DNA of 64,000 nucleotides. It comes from Toxorhynchites rutilus septentrionalis. Its lineage: Eukaryota > Arthropoda > Insecta > Diptera > Culicidae. Numbering within the stretch: position 1 is the first letter of the stretch; every line of letters begins with the position of its first letter. The notes under the pieces were generated by a model. It saw only the letters and a list, made by a program, of their open reading frames with translations. It was not told the DNA's origin and ran no database searches. Positions 12,309 through 23,452 of the stretch are shown piece by piece. Made by a program: the position numbers and the translations under genes. The stretch lies in the NCBI RefSeq assembly GCF_029784135.1, contig NC_073744.1:105481266-105545265 (forward strand), in the 5' to 3' direction.

Positions 12309-12520
12309 GCTTCTGCTTGACTATACCTAGGTTATAGTCAGCAGGTACGGGTATAAAATCACTAAAATTCCTTATTGGGGGATATTCACTAAGGGGTATT
12401 TTCCCAGAAAATTACACTTTGTTCCAATAAAGCACTTTGAAAAGCCACCAATAGGTGTGGAAAAATTGCAAATTACACTTAATCTAATAATTGCTTCAGT
12501 CACTTCACTGTTTGTATGCG

Positions 12521-12780
12521 TGTTTTTTTTTTCTTTTTAGATTTTATTCAATAATTAAGATTCACTACTGGCACTACAATAAAACTGGCAACACTGCCCA
12601 AAAGAAAAAAGGGGGCGTGGCGTCGGTGACGCCGAAAAAGCGCGTGCTTTTTCCGGCAAGCCGGTGAGCGCCCGCTCTCCTTCTGCTGTCACGTCTAACC
12701 AATTGCAACAAATCTCCTTCCAAAATCGCCAGGGGGAACGTCCCAGTCCGTTGTCCAGAAACGCCAAAAATCCGAGCTGC
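12521..12780 (-). other. Possible A-tailed retroposed fragment
   Basis: The minus strand ends GAATAAAATCTAAAAAG followed by an A-rich run (12520-12540 as T/C), that is a polyadenylation signal 10-15 bases before a tail. Upstream, the strand is open for 70 codons (12555-12767) but shows no domain I recognise. It could be the 3' end of an unrelated retroelement lying against the 5' end of LINE C. Confidence 0.35.
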
Positions 12781-13006
12781 TGAAAGAAAAATCGACCTTC
12801 TTGGTCGGAGGTTAAAATCAGTATGATGTATTTTTTGCCATCGCTGCCTTTTAACGCTCTTTCGTTCGTCTCGTTGGACTCGCCCCTTTGGCTTAGTCTG
12901 CTGATTTGTCTCTATCCTGTGAGTGTGTACCGCTAGAGTACAAAAGGCGCTGATCCGCTGAAAAATATATCATTCTCTTTATAACCGTAAATCAGTGTGG
13001 TTGTGT

Positions 13007-13320
13007 GGCATCGTTTCACATCACATCGCATCAACGGATTGGTGCCGGAGCACCAGTATACCTAATAGCGGTTATAGAATTTCGGCCGCCGGAGTGCTCG
13101 AGTTGGCTTGCAAAGCTGCTCACAACAATAAAAAAAAACCCGCAAAACCGAACAGAACAGAGCCCATTTGGTTCGGTGGCAACAACTAGTTTCAGCGAGT
13201 GGCAAACGCAATCGCAAAACGGAAGCAGGTAGAAGAAGGAAAAAGTTTGTTTATACAGACTGCTTTGGTTGCAAAACCAGCCACCGTAAAACACGGCGCT
13301 TTTCAGGGCCATTAAACCTT
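13007..13320 (+). pseudogene. Histone H2A pseudogene fragment
   Basis: Around 13030-13075 the frame reads IGAGAPVYLIAV, against the invariant VGAGAPVYLAAV of H2A. About 40 bases on, another frame reads GVLELACKAAHNNKK, matching the family's EVLELAGNAARDNKK, so a frameshift splits the histone fold. The first 25 residues and most of the part after NKK are not recognisable. A canonical-type histone 3' hairpin follows 150 bases later. H2A pairs with H2B in nucleosomes; this copy cannot make a protein. A weak TATA-like TTTATAA lies at 12978. Confidence 0.75.
13295..13310 (+). terminator. Histone mRNA 3' stem-loop (H2A copy)
   Basis: GGCGCTTTTCAGGGCC fits the histone stem-loop consensus (6-bp stem, TTTC loop) with one G/G mismatch. 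It is followed by CAAAGAAGAG about 10 bases later, resembling the purine-rich U7 snRNA-binding element. Such signals replace polyadenylation in replication-dependent histone genes. Confidence 0.75.
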
Positions 13321-14367
13321 TCAAAGAAGAGTTATTGAAAGTTTTTCACAATACCAATGCATTCTAAAGAGACATAATATGACTTATAATATAAACTGAT
13401 TTATTTTGTTTATCTTGTTCTTGAACTTATTGGTAGTTGGGGTCTTTTAAATTAATCATTCAGTTTTCACAAACCCATGCATGGTTTCCGAATTAAAAAT
13501 GGCTTCAAATTACAACACATTGTATGCAGGATGGCATTAACGAATTTTCTCGGTAGCAAGAACTGCTTTCTTTGGTTGATAACTGATGTTGAAAAATGAA
13601 TGACGTTACATCTGCATTGTATAGAAAAATAACTAAGGAGCAACATGATGAGCTATGTATTTCCTTATTCTTCTTTCGTTTTTAAGAGGCTTTGAACTTT
13701 GCAGTTCATTCGCCTCTATGTATTTCCCGCTGCTCTGTTCTTATTTTAAAGGGCTTTAATCCGAAGGTCATTCGTCCATGTATTTACTGTTGGTTTTTCA
13801 GAACGCTTATAGCTCGTTTATTTCTCGACAGATCGTAGAGTTCGTCTCCAAAACCTCAGTTCATTTTCATTTTTATTTACTTTGTTTGCGGAAACTACAA
13901 ATCTTACAATTCATTCGTCTCCGAAACACGGAAACAGTTTAAGGTACGGTAATGTGCTCAATAGTGAAATATATGATAGTGAATGAGCTGATGACCACCT
14001 ATGCATCCCCTATCACAGCCATCATTTTGATTGTACGATATGTGCATACGCCGAAAGATGCCCGGCGTTGAACATTTAATAAGTACAAAGCCTTCGGAAA
14101 AAAATAAAGAATTAACTATAAGACAGCGAGAAAAAATTGAGAAAGTTTGTAAAAAAACGCAAAAACACAACACCAAAGGTTCTTTTCAGAACCCCCAATA
14201 TGTTCATGAAGAGTAAACAGTAAACTAATCCATTTTTCACGTAGATAGGTAGGTATTCACGTAGCAGAAGAAAATAAAACAATATATTTAAAATATATAT
14301 TTAGCAAAAGCTGTCCCCTTTGTATAGTCCTACGTCACTCCGGTTATGTCCCCGACATTACCCACCC

Positions 14368-15016
14368 GTCTTCTTTTTTTTTTTTATCCAAAATATATAT
14401 TTTTATTAAGGCTCATATGGCGTCAGCCTAACGGGGCCGGGAGTTCAATATTTCGACAATATTTGCTTACAACTATGTTAGTAATATGTAACCGATTACT
14501 CGCGGTTGGCTCGAGGTTAGTATTACAAGTGTTCTCATAATTGGTATGTTGCAGTCTTCGATGCTCTGTACGTGTGCCCGACACGGGATACCTCCTATTG
14601 GGATGCAACTGACCATTAATCAGCAACGCCCCCCTAGTCTGTACCCCATATCTAGCGTGGTGCGTCTTTCTCGACTCGAGGAATCCAGGATAGAATGGTC
14701 ACTAGCCGGCGCAATCATCAGCTCGTGTAGAGTTGTCATAAGCGGTACAACTTTTGGCTCTTGTTGAATGATCAGTGGACTGCACAACCTTTGGCCCGTG
14801 TATCTGCAAAGAGTGTGTGTATGTATTGCCGCGACTAAGTAAAAGTTTATCGTTTGGATAGAAGGGATATGAAACGGGGACACAACGAAGGAAACATCAT
14901 TAAACGTTGACATCGGCGTTTCTGAGGAACAGGTATAGATGAAGCAGATGATCAGGATCACGGCTACCTAAGATATCCCGGACGGAGATATCCGATTGTC
15001 TGCCTTGTGCTCTCAA
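14368..15016 (-). mobile_element. 5'-truncated LINE A copy
   Basis: The minus-strand poly(A) end (T-run near 14376) is followed by the LINE A 3' UTR. The last ~35 codons of ORF2 (14908-15016) end in LRNADVNV-stop. The sequence is close to 3026-3954. The break at ~15016 is followed by the unrelated ACATTAACATTAAC. No function remains. Confidence 0.9.
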
Positions 15017-15268
15017 CATTAACATTAACCCGTACATCTGAGATATTCGGTAATATTTCATCGATAATACTACTTTCTGCGCGTATAAATATGAATATCA
15101 TCAGGGAGGAATTAATCTAATTTTTCACTAATGCTAGAAATATTGAATTTAGAATTTACTCCTTCTATTGTTGTTGTTATTTATCCTGATTCTTCACCAC
15201 CGTAATATTTTCCATTTTCCATTTTCCATTAACAGCATTTTCCAGCGACATAAATTTTTCGTTTGTAT

Positions 15269-15637
15269 GCGCTTCGGTCTTCAACCAGCCTCGCATCTTT
15301 CATTGGCTTTGATATTCGCTCCGGACTTCTACCGCACTCGCATCTTTTATAATGTTAATGGGCGCTTCGGTCTTCAGCCGGACTCGCATCTTTTCTGGTT
15401 ATGATGTGCGCTTTGGTCTTCTGCCGGACTCGCATCTTTTCAGGTATTGGTGTGCCATTCGGTCTTCTGCCGGACTCGCATCTTTTCAGGTATTGGTGTG
15501 CGCTTCGGTTTTCAACCGGTCTCGCATCTTTTCTGGTTATGATGTGCGCTTTGGTCTTCAGCCGGACTCGCATCTTTTGTGGTATTGGTGTGCACTTCGG
15601 TCTTCAACCGGCCTCGCATCTTTCCCACTACAATTTT
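15269..15637 (+). repeat. 46-bp tandem repeat, eight units
   Basis: Units start near 15269, 15316, 15362, 15408, 15454, 15500, 15546 and 15592. The core is CTTCGGTCTTCAGCCGGACT followed by CGCATCTTTTC. Units alternate between two spacer types (TGGTTATGATGT and AGGTATTGGTGT), which suggests a higher-order 92-bp unit. Because 46 is not a multiple of three, each unit changes frame, so the open frames across it are by-products. About 250 bases of AT-rich sequence flank each side. Confidence 0.9.
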
Positions 15638-15830
15638 GTGCCTATGTGAAACTGATTTCGCCATCTTGTCTTTTTTCTTTTCTAGCTCAATTTACATCAC
15701 TTTTTGTTTCAGTATTTACACTTCCTCTTCCAAATTGCACTTAACAAAACACGTGAACCAACATTCACCTCTCAACTAAGAAACGAAAAGCAGTCGCTAA
15801 CCCTCTGTTTGAATACACGTCAACTAAGGA

Positions 15831-17340
15831 TTGTTAACCGGTTTTACCGTTACCGGTTTTACCGGTAATACCGGGCCATTTCTCATTACCGAATCACCGG
15901 TAATTTTACAATCAATAACCTGTAATTTCGGTAATTTTTGTTTTCACGCCATAAATAATATTTGTCTTTATGCCGCTCGTATATGATTAATCATTCTGCT
16001 TGTGGTCGTGACACAATTATGGAGACTTTGGCGTTTTCTATCAAACTTCGCGGACTACATTTAAATTGTTCCTGACTTGATCAACTTTGACGATGATTAT
16101 ATTGATTCAATAGCTGAACAACAGGAGGAAAAAAAATCCACTGGACGATGGGAAACCTGCAGAACAGTTGAGCGTCAAATTTGAACGGCGATTGCAACAG
16201 TCAAAGGTATCAACGTCCAGCCCAAGCTCAACGTCTATAAACGGATTGATGAAAACTCTCACACAAGAGTTTTTGTACAGAGGGCATCAGAGGCAAATAC
16301 ATGAGAATGGTGTTCGATACTCTTCTACCCAACATAATTGGACTCTGAACGGGCGTTTTCCTCATCTGGAAACTTTGTTAAGGTGGTATTCTAGTGTAGA
16401 GACACGAATTTCCGACATTTCTCCGAGCTCCGTAAAAATAAAAGAAAGAATATTTTTACTATCCATTATATCATCATTTGTTCATCTATCTTTTAACAAA
16501 AAACAAAAATTGTACGGAGAAAAAAAATAGTTATGAGCTGATGAGGTGAGAGGGTTAAAAAAAGTTGTGCCTTGGCGTACACGATTCCAGCCCTTCTGAT
16601 TATCTGAAAAAAAAAATCGAACAGATTCTTAATTAGTAAAGATGCCGCTATCGCATGAACCTCGGACAAGTCAAAAACTTTTTTTTGACAAAATGGCGGC
16701 CGTTTGAAAAATAAAATGCGGTTTAAAACGTTTTTTTTCTTACGTCTCCAGATTTTTTAATTAACTAATATTTTAAAAAATATCATTTTCTAAATTTTCT
16801 AAATACCATGTGATAGAGAGATGCCTGTAGATTGTAACCATATGAATACGACATGAATCGGTTAAGTAGAACTTGAGATATCGTGAACGCCAGTTTGAAA
16901 AAACTAGTTTCGAGAAAAAACGCGTTTGAAGTTCATTGTTATGGCCGTACCAGGTTAGATATCGCAATACCAAAATGGCTCCAACTCGGTAAATAATAGG
17001 ATTTTCGATAAGTCCTTTCTAGGGTACATTCTTGAATGCCTAAACTACAGAAATATGAAGAAAAAAAATTTTGAATTTTTTCAAATTTCTAGACTAGAAT
17101 ACTCCATTAATGAGATCCGATCTACGACAAAATAAACATTCTCTGTGTCCTTAAGTATTACTTTAACCAGCAAAAACTTGTAAATTGTTTTTTTTTGTAA
17201 ACTAATCATTATAAATAAAAGCCGTTTCTACAAGAAAATGGTTTATTTTAATGTATGCTTTATACCGGTAATTTACCGGTTCTACCGATAATGAAATTTT
17301 CATTACCGAATAACCGGTTATTGCAATTTTGGCACGGTAA
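15831..17340. mobile_element. Possible element bounded by ACCGGT-rich ends
   Basis: Both ends are dense in ACCGGT/TTACCGGT blocks (15837-15925 and 17262-17340), which read alike on both strands, as terminal repeats would. The interior holds a 120-codon open frame (16168-16530) with FPHLETLLRWYSSVETR, faintly like hAT-type transposase C-terminal regions but too short to assign. 16531-17260 shows only AT-rich sequence with homopolymers. The element status is an inference. Confidence 0.35.
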
Positions 17341-18177
17341 TGTGCGATTCACATAGAACGTTCCGGAGAAGAACGTCTACGTTCCATCAACGTCTCCACC
17401 AATTCACACATGCAGTCAATACTTCCACCAACCCGTCACGTCAAATGTCAAACGAATGATTTATTTAATGTTATTCATGGTGTCGCCATCTACAACAATT
17501 TTAAATTGCAATGCCCTCTTTCGAATCAGCATGCCTAGAATCAGTCCTAAATTTTGAAAAATTCAATGAAAATCATTGAATTAAAATGCTTGAGCCCCGT
17601 AGTCCGACCCTTATTCAACAATAATAATATATAGACTATTTCTCTCAGCTAGGCGCGAATGATTTTCACTCCGAAATTCGGAACTAAGAGATATGTTGGC
17701 ATAAAAAGTACAGTATGTTACTTGTAATGCGACATGCCGAGACATCATTTAGTGTCGCATTGGAGGCAATTTTGACCAGTAATTGGACATTTGCGACAGG
17801 TGGCGACTTTCAAAGTGGGGCTATAATTTGGGCCCCGAATGTTTACAAAAATGTCCAATTAGAGGTAAAATATCTAATTAAACGTGTTGCATCACAGGTC
17901 TGTCCAATTAGCTAAATGTCGAATTAGATGTAAATTGCTGTACAACCAAAATCAAAAAACAAAAGCCGTGACACAAAGCCCAGACAAAAACCAAACGAGC
18001 CGTCCGTCTCCGTCAATTATTCTTTTCTACAAATCCTGCCGGTCGTTTTCGTTGAACGTATGCTGACGGGTCGTTACGTTGCCGGTGTATGTGAATGTTT
18101 TCATAATAATTGCATAGTAGAATAACTGTGACGTGACGTGACGTGACGTGACGTGGATGTTGTATGTGAATCGCACT
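17341..18177. mobile_element. TIR element with TAA target duplication
   Basis: GTGCGATTCACATA at 17342-17355 is exactly inverted at 18163-18176. The flanks on both sides are TAA (17338-17340 and 18178-18180). The 837-bp body has no transposase frame, encloses a 230-bp MITE (17711-17940) and carries five perfect GTGAC repeats (18128-18152). The 3-bp TWA-type duplication is typical of PIF/Harbinger elements. Confidence 0.65.
17711..17940. mobile_element. TA-flanked MITE nested in TIR element
   Basis: It is bounded by TA (17709-17710 and 17941-17942) and begins CAGTATGTTACTTG. Internal blocks (GCATTGGAGGCAATTTTGAC, TCTGTCCAATTAGC) match 6601-6827 in the opposite orientation. A lone end of the same family, TCCAATTAGAGGTGAATCAC plus TGTA, lies at 18479-18501. 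Confidence 0.7.
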
Positions 18178-18180
18178 TAA

Positions 18181-18989
18181 TGCAATCCCTAACGTCAACA
18201 CGTCAATTCTATTCAGGAGCGCAAAAATAAATGCTATTTCATCCGCTCCTCTGTCCAAAAACAAAAAAAACTTTTTTTATCCTTTCGACTGCGCCAAATT
18301 GTAGAGTTCTTCTGATGTCAGAATCCAAACATGCTATCACAAACTCCCGGTTATTTGCAGCCGCTCACACCGATTGTTATTGAGACAACTGTCTAGACAA
18401 CTTCTCCTGCTTCGTTTTTTCAATTGCTCGTGATCATGCGGTTCCGGTTCTACAAATACCGGTAGTGCCTCGGTATGTCCAATTAGAGGTGAATCACTGT
18501 AGCTATAATAGTTTTAGTGTGTTAATTTATATTATAATGGAGGACGATTGTTTCTAGATGACTTCTCCTGGTTACCTTCTCAGGTTTCCCAAAGATAATC
18601 ATCCGTCGCCGTGATTGGGTTAAATAAAGACTACGCGCATTGAATAATGGAATATATCGCTGGCCCGATTGGTTCGAGAGGAGTTCCCTCGGTTACCTTC
18701 TCAGGTAACCCATTCAGAACCTTCAGGGGTTACAATAGAGTACTCTCCACGACCATTGCAACATTACCACCAAACGACGTGCAACAAAATATAAACCGAC
18801 AAAACAAATCCCTCACTCTTCAATGCTAAATAGTTTATCAGAGTGTGTGACGAACAAAGCATGTTGCAAGTCAGTGCCCTATGACCGTCAAGACGGGAAA
18901 TACAATGTCACTTGATGTAATGGAATTTAACACGTTTACCAGGGTGCATGGAATTTTACACGTTTACCAGGGAGCATTTGTTTACGTTG
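18181..18989. other. No gene seen
   Basis: It contains one isolated MITE end (18479-18501), a repeated GGTTACCTTCTCAGGT motif (18575 and 18690) and a short direct repeat of ACACGTTTACCAGGG (18930 and 18959). No coding region or RNA gene is supportable. Confidence 0.5.
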
Positions 18990-20330
18990 GGCTACCTGAA
19001 TACCATTCGTATATATAACGCTAAAACCTCGAGGACTGAAACTAAACGGATGTTCAAAAACGTCAATTTGGATCTCGGGCAGAAATTTCAACGAAGAGAT
19101 AAAATTCTTCATTATTTCAGCATGTAGAGATTTTCCAAGCTTCGGTCAATTATATTCCGTTGCTCGTTCACACGTTATCGCGTGTTCGACATAGTATTTA
19201 CTTCAATAAATACAAGAGAAGCCACACTTCCGTTGAACGTCATAGACGATGGCAGGCCAGCTCCATGGCGCTGCTCGTTCACAAAATTCCAAAACTGCTT
19301 TGGGCGTGATTTGAGTTTGCTTTGTATTCCACGCTGATAATGCTGGAAAGATTGCTTAGCAATACGTTTGTATTCGTGGTTGATTCTCGCATATTGGCAT
19401 TGAAGGGTTTGTTTCGTTGTCTAGTGAACCTTCTCAATGCGGCCCTCTTTAAAGATTTCATTCGTCGTAGTACGCCAGTCTGCCATGGTTTACGGAATGC
19501 CTGGGGCGCTTCTTTTTCGACACATGTCTATCGATGATATACGTCAAAACGTTGGATAATGTTTGAGCAGCAGACTCGACATTATGCGTGTCTAGTATGT
19601 CATTCCAATTAAAGCTAGAGAGTATCTGGCTGATGCTACGATGATCGGCATTACGGAAGTCATTAAAAACGGCTGTGGCTGGAATATCCCGTAACGTCTT
19701 TGTGCCTACGGTAACCAGAAGGGGTGGATGATGAGGAGTTAGTTTTACAAGAAGGAGCAGCAGCCTCGAAAAAAAATGGGGCTGTGTCCTGAGCACTCTC
19801 AAAGCAGTGATCCAGGATACGGCCATTCTGATTGGTAACGTAATTGATAATTGTAATTGAAGCAGTAGTTGTCCAACAGGAAAGAAGCGTTTGGATGGAA
19901 GGACGAGTAACCCAAATCCGGATAAAGGAAACCGTTGCGAGACTTCTTCCACGAGATTCCTGGAAGATTAAAGTCGCCCATCATGATAACTTCGTCTGAT
20001 GTTTTGGCGATTTCCAAAACGGAGAAAACCGACTGGCAGTGGATCTCGAAAATTTCGCGTTCTCGTATTCGGTCAGGAGGAATATACAATGCACATAGAT
20101 ATAGAGTACGATCGCCGTCCATACCTGCTCTAAGCAAATACATTTTTGGTTTTCTACAGCTCTCGCCTCGAGTCTGGAGTTCACAGCCACTAAAACCCCT
20201 CCGCCTCTAGCTTTACGGCTATTATCGGTATTCCTATCACATCGGAAAACTTCATAGTCGTAGCCAAACACTTGGTGAGGAAGCGTACGTGAGTCTAACC
20301 AAGTCTCCGTGAGTACAACGATATCGTAGC
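18990..20330 (-). pseudogene. LINE B ORF2 N-terminal part, broken
   Basis: Starting near 20330 the frame gives YDIVVLTETWLDSRT and CDRNTDNSRKARGGGVLVAV. After a shift come LYLCALYIPPDR and EVIMMGDFNLPGISW (endonuclease core). After a second shift there is NWNDILDTHNVESAAQTLSN and a long linker with several stops. These are endonuclease motifs of jockey/CR1-type LINEs. At least three frame changes and several stops make it non-functional. The linker aligns with 62528-62700 (NWNDIL versus DWTSIL), which confirms the family. Confidence 0.75.
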
Positions 20331-21446
20331 ATTGGTCAGAGATAGAACGTTGGAGTGCGGGGTAGAAGTAGCGGAAACTACGGGGGTATCGGAGATCGGA
20401 ACGGCATCAACCCCACCGTTGACGCAAGCACTGCTATTAATGGTACTGATATCAGGAAGCGAAAAAACTGGACTGTAATCGTAATTGCCTGAGATGGCAG
20501 ATTGGAAAACCCATACCAGCTCCGGACACAGGAAAGGAATGTCTTGGATGACAGGAACGGTCAGCAGGGAGACGACGACGGTGCTCGACTGTGCTGGGCG
20601 TTTGGGAGCTTCCATCATGCTGTTTTGCGTGCATTCTGTTGGTAGTGACCGAGGATGACCGGAAACAGCCAGCGGCGACAGTGAAGATATATGCTCTGTT
20701 TCGATTGCTGGCCAGCAAGCAGCAGAAACAACGGACCCATCATAGTTCGATACGGTATCAGCCACACCGTTGATGTAGGAAAAACTATTAATTGAACCAA
20801 TTTCAAGGGGTGAAGAAACTGTACTGTGGTCGTACTTGCCTGAGAAAGCGAGTTGGAAGACTTCCACACCAGCTCCGGACACAGGAACGGAATGTCTAGA
20901 ATAGCAGGAACAGTCAGCAGAGAGACGACGGCGGTCCTCGACTGAGCCGGGTGGCTTGGGAGCTTCCATCATGCTGTATTGCGTGCATTCCGTTGGGTGC
21001 GACGACGGACGTCCGGAAATAACCAGCGGTGACGGTGATGATGTATGCCTGTTTGGCGCTTCCATAATGCTAGCAGGCGTGCAACCCGGTGATGTCTCGT
21101 CAAATGGTCGAAATACTAGATATATGCGAACCACATCACTAGAATCGGTGGATATTAAAGTGCGAGAAGTGTTCAAAAGATGTGTGTACTTACCTGATAT
21201 GAAGGTTCGGAAGACCCCATCACCATACTCATACTCAAAACCGAGATGACTGGTGATCGATGGTATAATTGGCTCGACTGAGATGGAGTGGTTTTGGTCT
21301 TCCATAATACCAGCGAGTTTGCATCCCGGGGGTGGAGTGATGATTGGTCGAGATATGCAATTGGTGGGATCGAAGTCTGCCTGATGTGAGCATTGTCTAA
21401 GCACTCTTATTCGTTGGACTTGCATGTCAAAATTGAAATTGAGCAC
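20295..21446 (-). CDS. LINE B ORF1-like repeat-containing protein
   Basis: A 383-codon open frame with no recognised domain but clear internal repetition. The pattern SGKYDHSTVSSPLEIGSINS recurs as a diverged version about 118 residues later and more weakly earlier, each preceded by SVPVSGAG/PELVWVFQ. At DNA level the units are near 20461, 20815 and 21165 (about 354 bp apart). Repeated TECTQ-MMEAP blocks lie between them. It overlaps the start of the endonuclease region in another frame. A related frame opens at 63633. It may be the LINE B ORF1 or a transcribed 5' UTR monomer array. Confidence 0.5.
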   Translation of the reverse strand: MLNFNFDMQVQRIRVLRQCSHQADFDPTNCISRPIITPPPGCKLAGIMEDQNHSISVEPIIPSITSHLGFEYEYGDGVFRTFISGKYTHLLNTSRTLISTDSSDVVRIYLVFRPFDETSPGCTPASIMEAPNRHTSSPSPLVISGRPSSHPTECTQYSMMEAPKPPGSVEDRRRLSADCSCYSRHSVPVSGAGVEVFQLAFSGKYDHSTVSSPLEIGSINSFSYINGVADTVSNYDGSVVSAACWPAIETEHISSLSPLAVSGHPRSLPTECTQNSMMEAPKRPAQSSTVVVSLLTVPVIQDIPFLCPELVWVFQSAISGNYDYSPVFSLPDISTINSSACVNGGVDAVPISDTPVVSATSTPHSNVLSLTNATISLYSRRLG

Positions 21447-22012
21447 CTAAATTCATCTAGCAAATTCGCGGTTCAAGATAACAAATTCGCGTACAGAGAT
21501 ACAATAATTTCAGAGGGAAATGTAAAATACAATGATCGTTTGACAATTCTTCCATTCACATTTTTGGTAGTCCTAGCCATCATATCAAACATAAAAGAAC
21601 GGTCATCAAATTTACTTGTAACGAAGAACATAATCTATTACAATGCATAGATTGATCTTACATGGCAGCTTCAATTGAATTCGTAAATTGTTTCATTCAA
21701 TCAATACAAATAAATGTTCACTAAGCTAACGGTAGTCCCATGTCAACTTTACGGTTATATCATAGATATAACCCATTTTTAAACTCAATTCTTTATTGCA
21801 TTTTCACAAGTCCATACAATGTGACTTTGTGTTTATCATATCGGCAAGCGTTGGCATTAGGGGTGTTCATTTCTTACATCACCGTTGAACTTTTATTGGA
21901 ACTTTTTTTATTTTCAAATTACACATAATAACAAAAATTGAAATAAATAAAATTTTAAACAATAACTAATATAGAAATATAATTTCTTTTACTAATTTAT
22001 ATTTTCCAAATT
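21447..22012. other. No gene seen
   Basis: AT-rich sequence between two LINEs with no coding, RNA or repeat signal that I can support. Confidence 0.5.
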
Positions 22013-22063
22013 ATTATATTCTGTTCATATCGAACAGTTGTCTACTTCTTCGTTTTTATTAAT

Positions 22064-23338
22064 ATGGCAGAGGGCGGGGAGGATCCCCCACCCACGCCAA
22101 AGAATATATCAGATAATGAACCTCCTCCTGAAGAGCAGGAGGATGAAACAGAAGATGAGGAGGAAAATTCTATATACGAAATAGAAAGCTCTGAAGATGA
22201 GGAAAAAGACGAGAAGCAGGATTTTCATCTAAAAGAATACCCTGATGGCGCCAAAGGCCCATTTATCGTATACTTTAGACGAAAATCCAAACCTCTTAAC
22301 GTCATTCGCATCTCAAAAGAGTTGACACAGCAATTTTTCGAAGTTACCGAGATTACTCGGATGGTGCCAGACAAATTACGAGTTGTCGTCTCCAGCAGAA
22401 CCCAAGCGAATGAAATAACGCGCTGTGATCTCTTTGCGATCGAGTATCGTGTATACGTACCCTGTTGCAACGTTGAAATAGACGGTGTAATAAACGAAAA
22501 GGGTTTGACTCGAAAAGAGATACTCGATGGTGTCGGTCGCTTCAAGAACTCTTCACTTAAAAGTGTGAAGATTCTTGCATGCGATCGACTGAAATCTGTA
22601 TCACTTAAAAATGACAAAAGAGTTCTCAATCGGACAAACTCTTTTCGTGTGACATTTGAGGGTTCCGCCCTTCCAAACTACGTTGCAATAGGTGCACTTC
22701 GTTTACCTGTTCGGTTGTTTGTACCCCGGGTAATGAAATGCAACAAATGTATGCAACTCGGTCACACGGCCGCCTATTGTTGCAACAAAAAACGTTGCGC
22801 AGATTGTGGAGAGAGCCATGATGAGAATCCTTGCCCGAAAGAGCGCAAGTGTCTTCATTGCGGCGGGATTCCTCATGATCTTACTCAATGCCCGGTGTAC
22901 ATACAACGAGGGGAAAAAATCAAGCGTTCCTTAAAAGAACGTTCCAAGCGGACTTATGCAGAAATGCTTAAGAGTCCCGTTCCAACGACTCAGGACAATC
23001 CCTACTCCATTCTGCAGAACGACGAGCCTGTTGCTGACGCTCCCAATGCAGGAAGTTCCGGTACATCGCAGGGTGCCATCAGGAAAAAAAAAATTACTTC
23101 TTTTCCATCACTCCCCAGAAAGAAAACCGAAACTTCCCAAGTTGGAATGAAAACTCGAATCGAACGTGCTGAGAATAGACCGAAGCAAGTACCTCCTGGT
23201 TTAAGCGGTTCTTCTACGCACCAGGGGTCCTCAGCACTTCCCGGAGCAGCACCCAACACGTCTGCTCCTTTTTCGCGGTCGAGGCAACAGCCACAATTTG
23301 GCTTGCTTGCGCTTTTGACCTGGTGGACAACATTTTAA
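22064..23338 (+). pseudogene. LINE A ORF1 (Gag-like), C-terminal frameshift
   Basis: The ATG at 22064 opens 424 codons. An acidic N-terminus is followed, around residues 222-280, by zinc knuckles (CNKCMQLGHTAAYCCNKKRC, CADCGESHDENPC, CLHCGGIPHDLTQC). It is an RNA-binding LINE ORF1. Compared with the minus-strand copy, one base is lost near 23315. The last residues (LTWWTTF) are therefore out of frame and about 45 native C-terminal codons are missing. The remainder of the original frame runs on to about 23460. The minus copy instead breaks early, near residue 130. Confidence 0.9.
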
Positions 23339-23452
23339 ATGCTTTAAATATAAACGACCCTCTTAAAAGCATAGTATTATGTTTGCTTCCGATTGTGAGA
23401 ACATTTTTGAAAGAAAAAATGTGGTTTTTTGGCAGCGTTCATTTTTTGGCAG

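Larger units (their letters stand above)
6840..12520 (-). mobile_element. LINE family C, near full length
   Basis: A two-ORF non-LTR retrotransposon: ORF1 (10872-12308), then ORF2 with endonuclease, RT and RNase H (7196-10825), then a 3' UTR of about 350 bp rich in GAAAT/TAAAT repeats near 6830-6850. The C-terminal RNase H places it with the I/LOA/Loner group rather than Jockey. About 200 bp upstream of ORF1 (to ~12520) is taken as 5' UTR. The 3' boundary against the MITE at 6827 is approximate. Confidence 0.85.
12780..14336 (+). mobile_element. Repeat carrying a decayed histone H2A gene
   Basis: It holds an H2A-like fragment, a histone 3' stem-loop (13295-13310) and, at its right end, TAGTCCTACGTC (14325-14336). 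That matches the terminal quasi-palindrome of the other histone-bearing repeats. The stretch 13330-14320 has no gene; it contains loosely repeated blocks around TTCATTCG..CTATGTATTT (13700-13940). No left terminal motif was found, so the left limit is arbitrary. Confidence 0.5.
18990..21446 (-). mobile_element. LINE family B fragment
   Basis: On the minus strand an ORF1-like frame (20295-21446) is followed by an endonuclease region (about 19800-20330) and a linker region (to ~18990). RT and 3' end are missing, which is opposite to the usual 5' truncation, so a later deletion or insertion removed them. Homologous parts occur on the plus strand at 62528-63330 (linker and RT start) and 63633-64000 (ORF1-like). 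Confidence 0.7.

Noticed and set aside
15352..15744. 130-codon frame with repeated FSRTRIF/LASF pattern
   Set aside because: The pattern follows from the 46-bp DNA repeat, whose length is not a multiple of three; no sign of coding selection.
18128..18155. GTGAC pentamer run as a regulatory site cluster
   Set aside because: A simple short microsatellite inside a non-coding TIR element; nothing else supports regulation.
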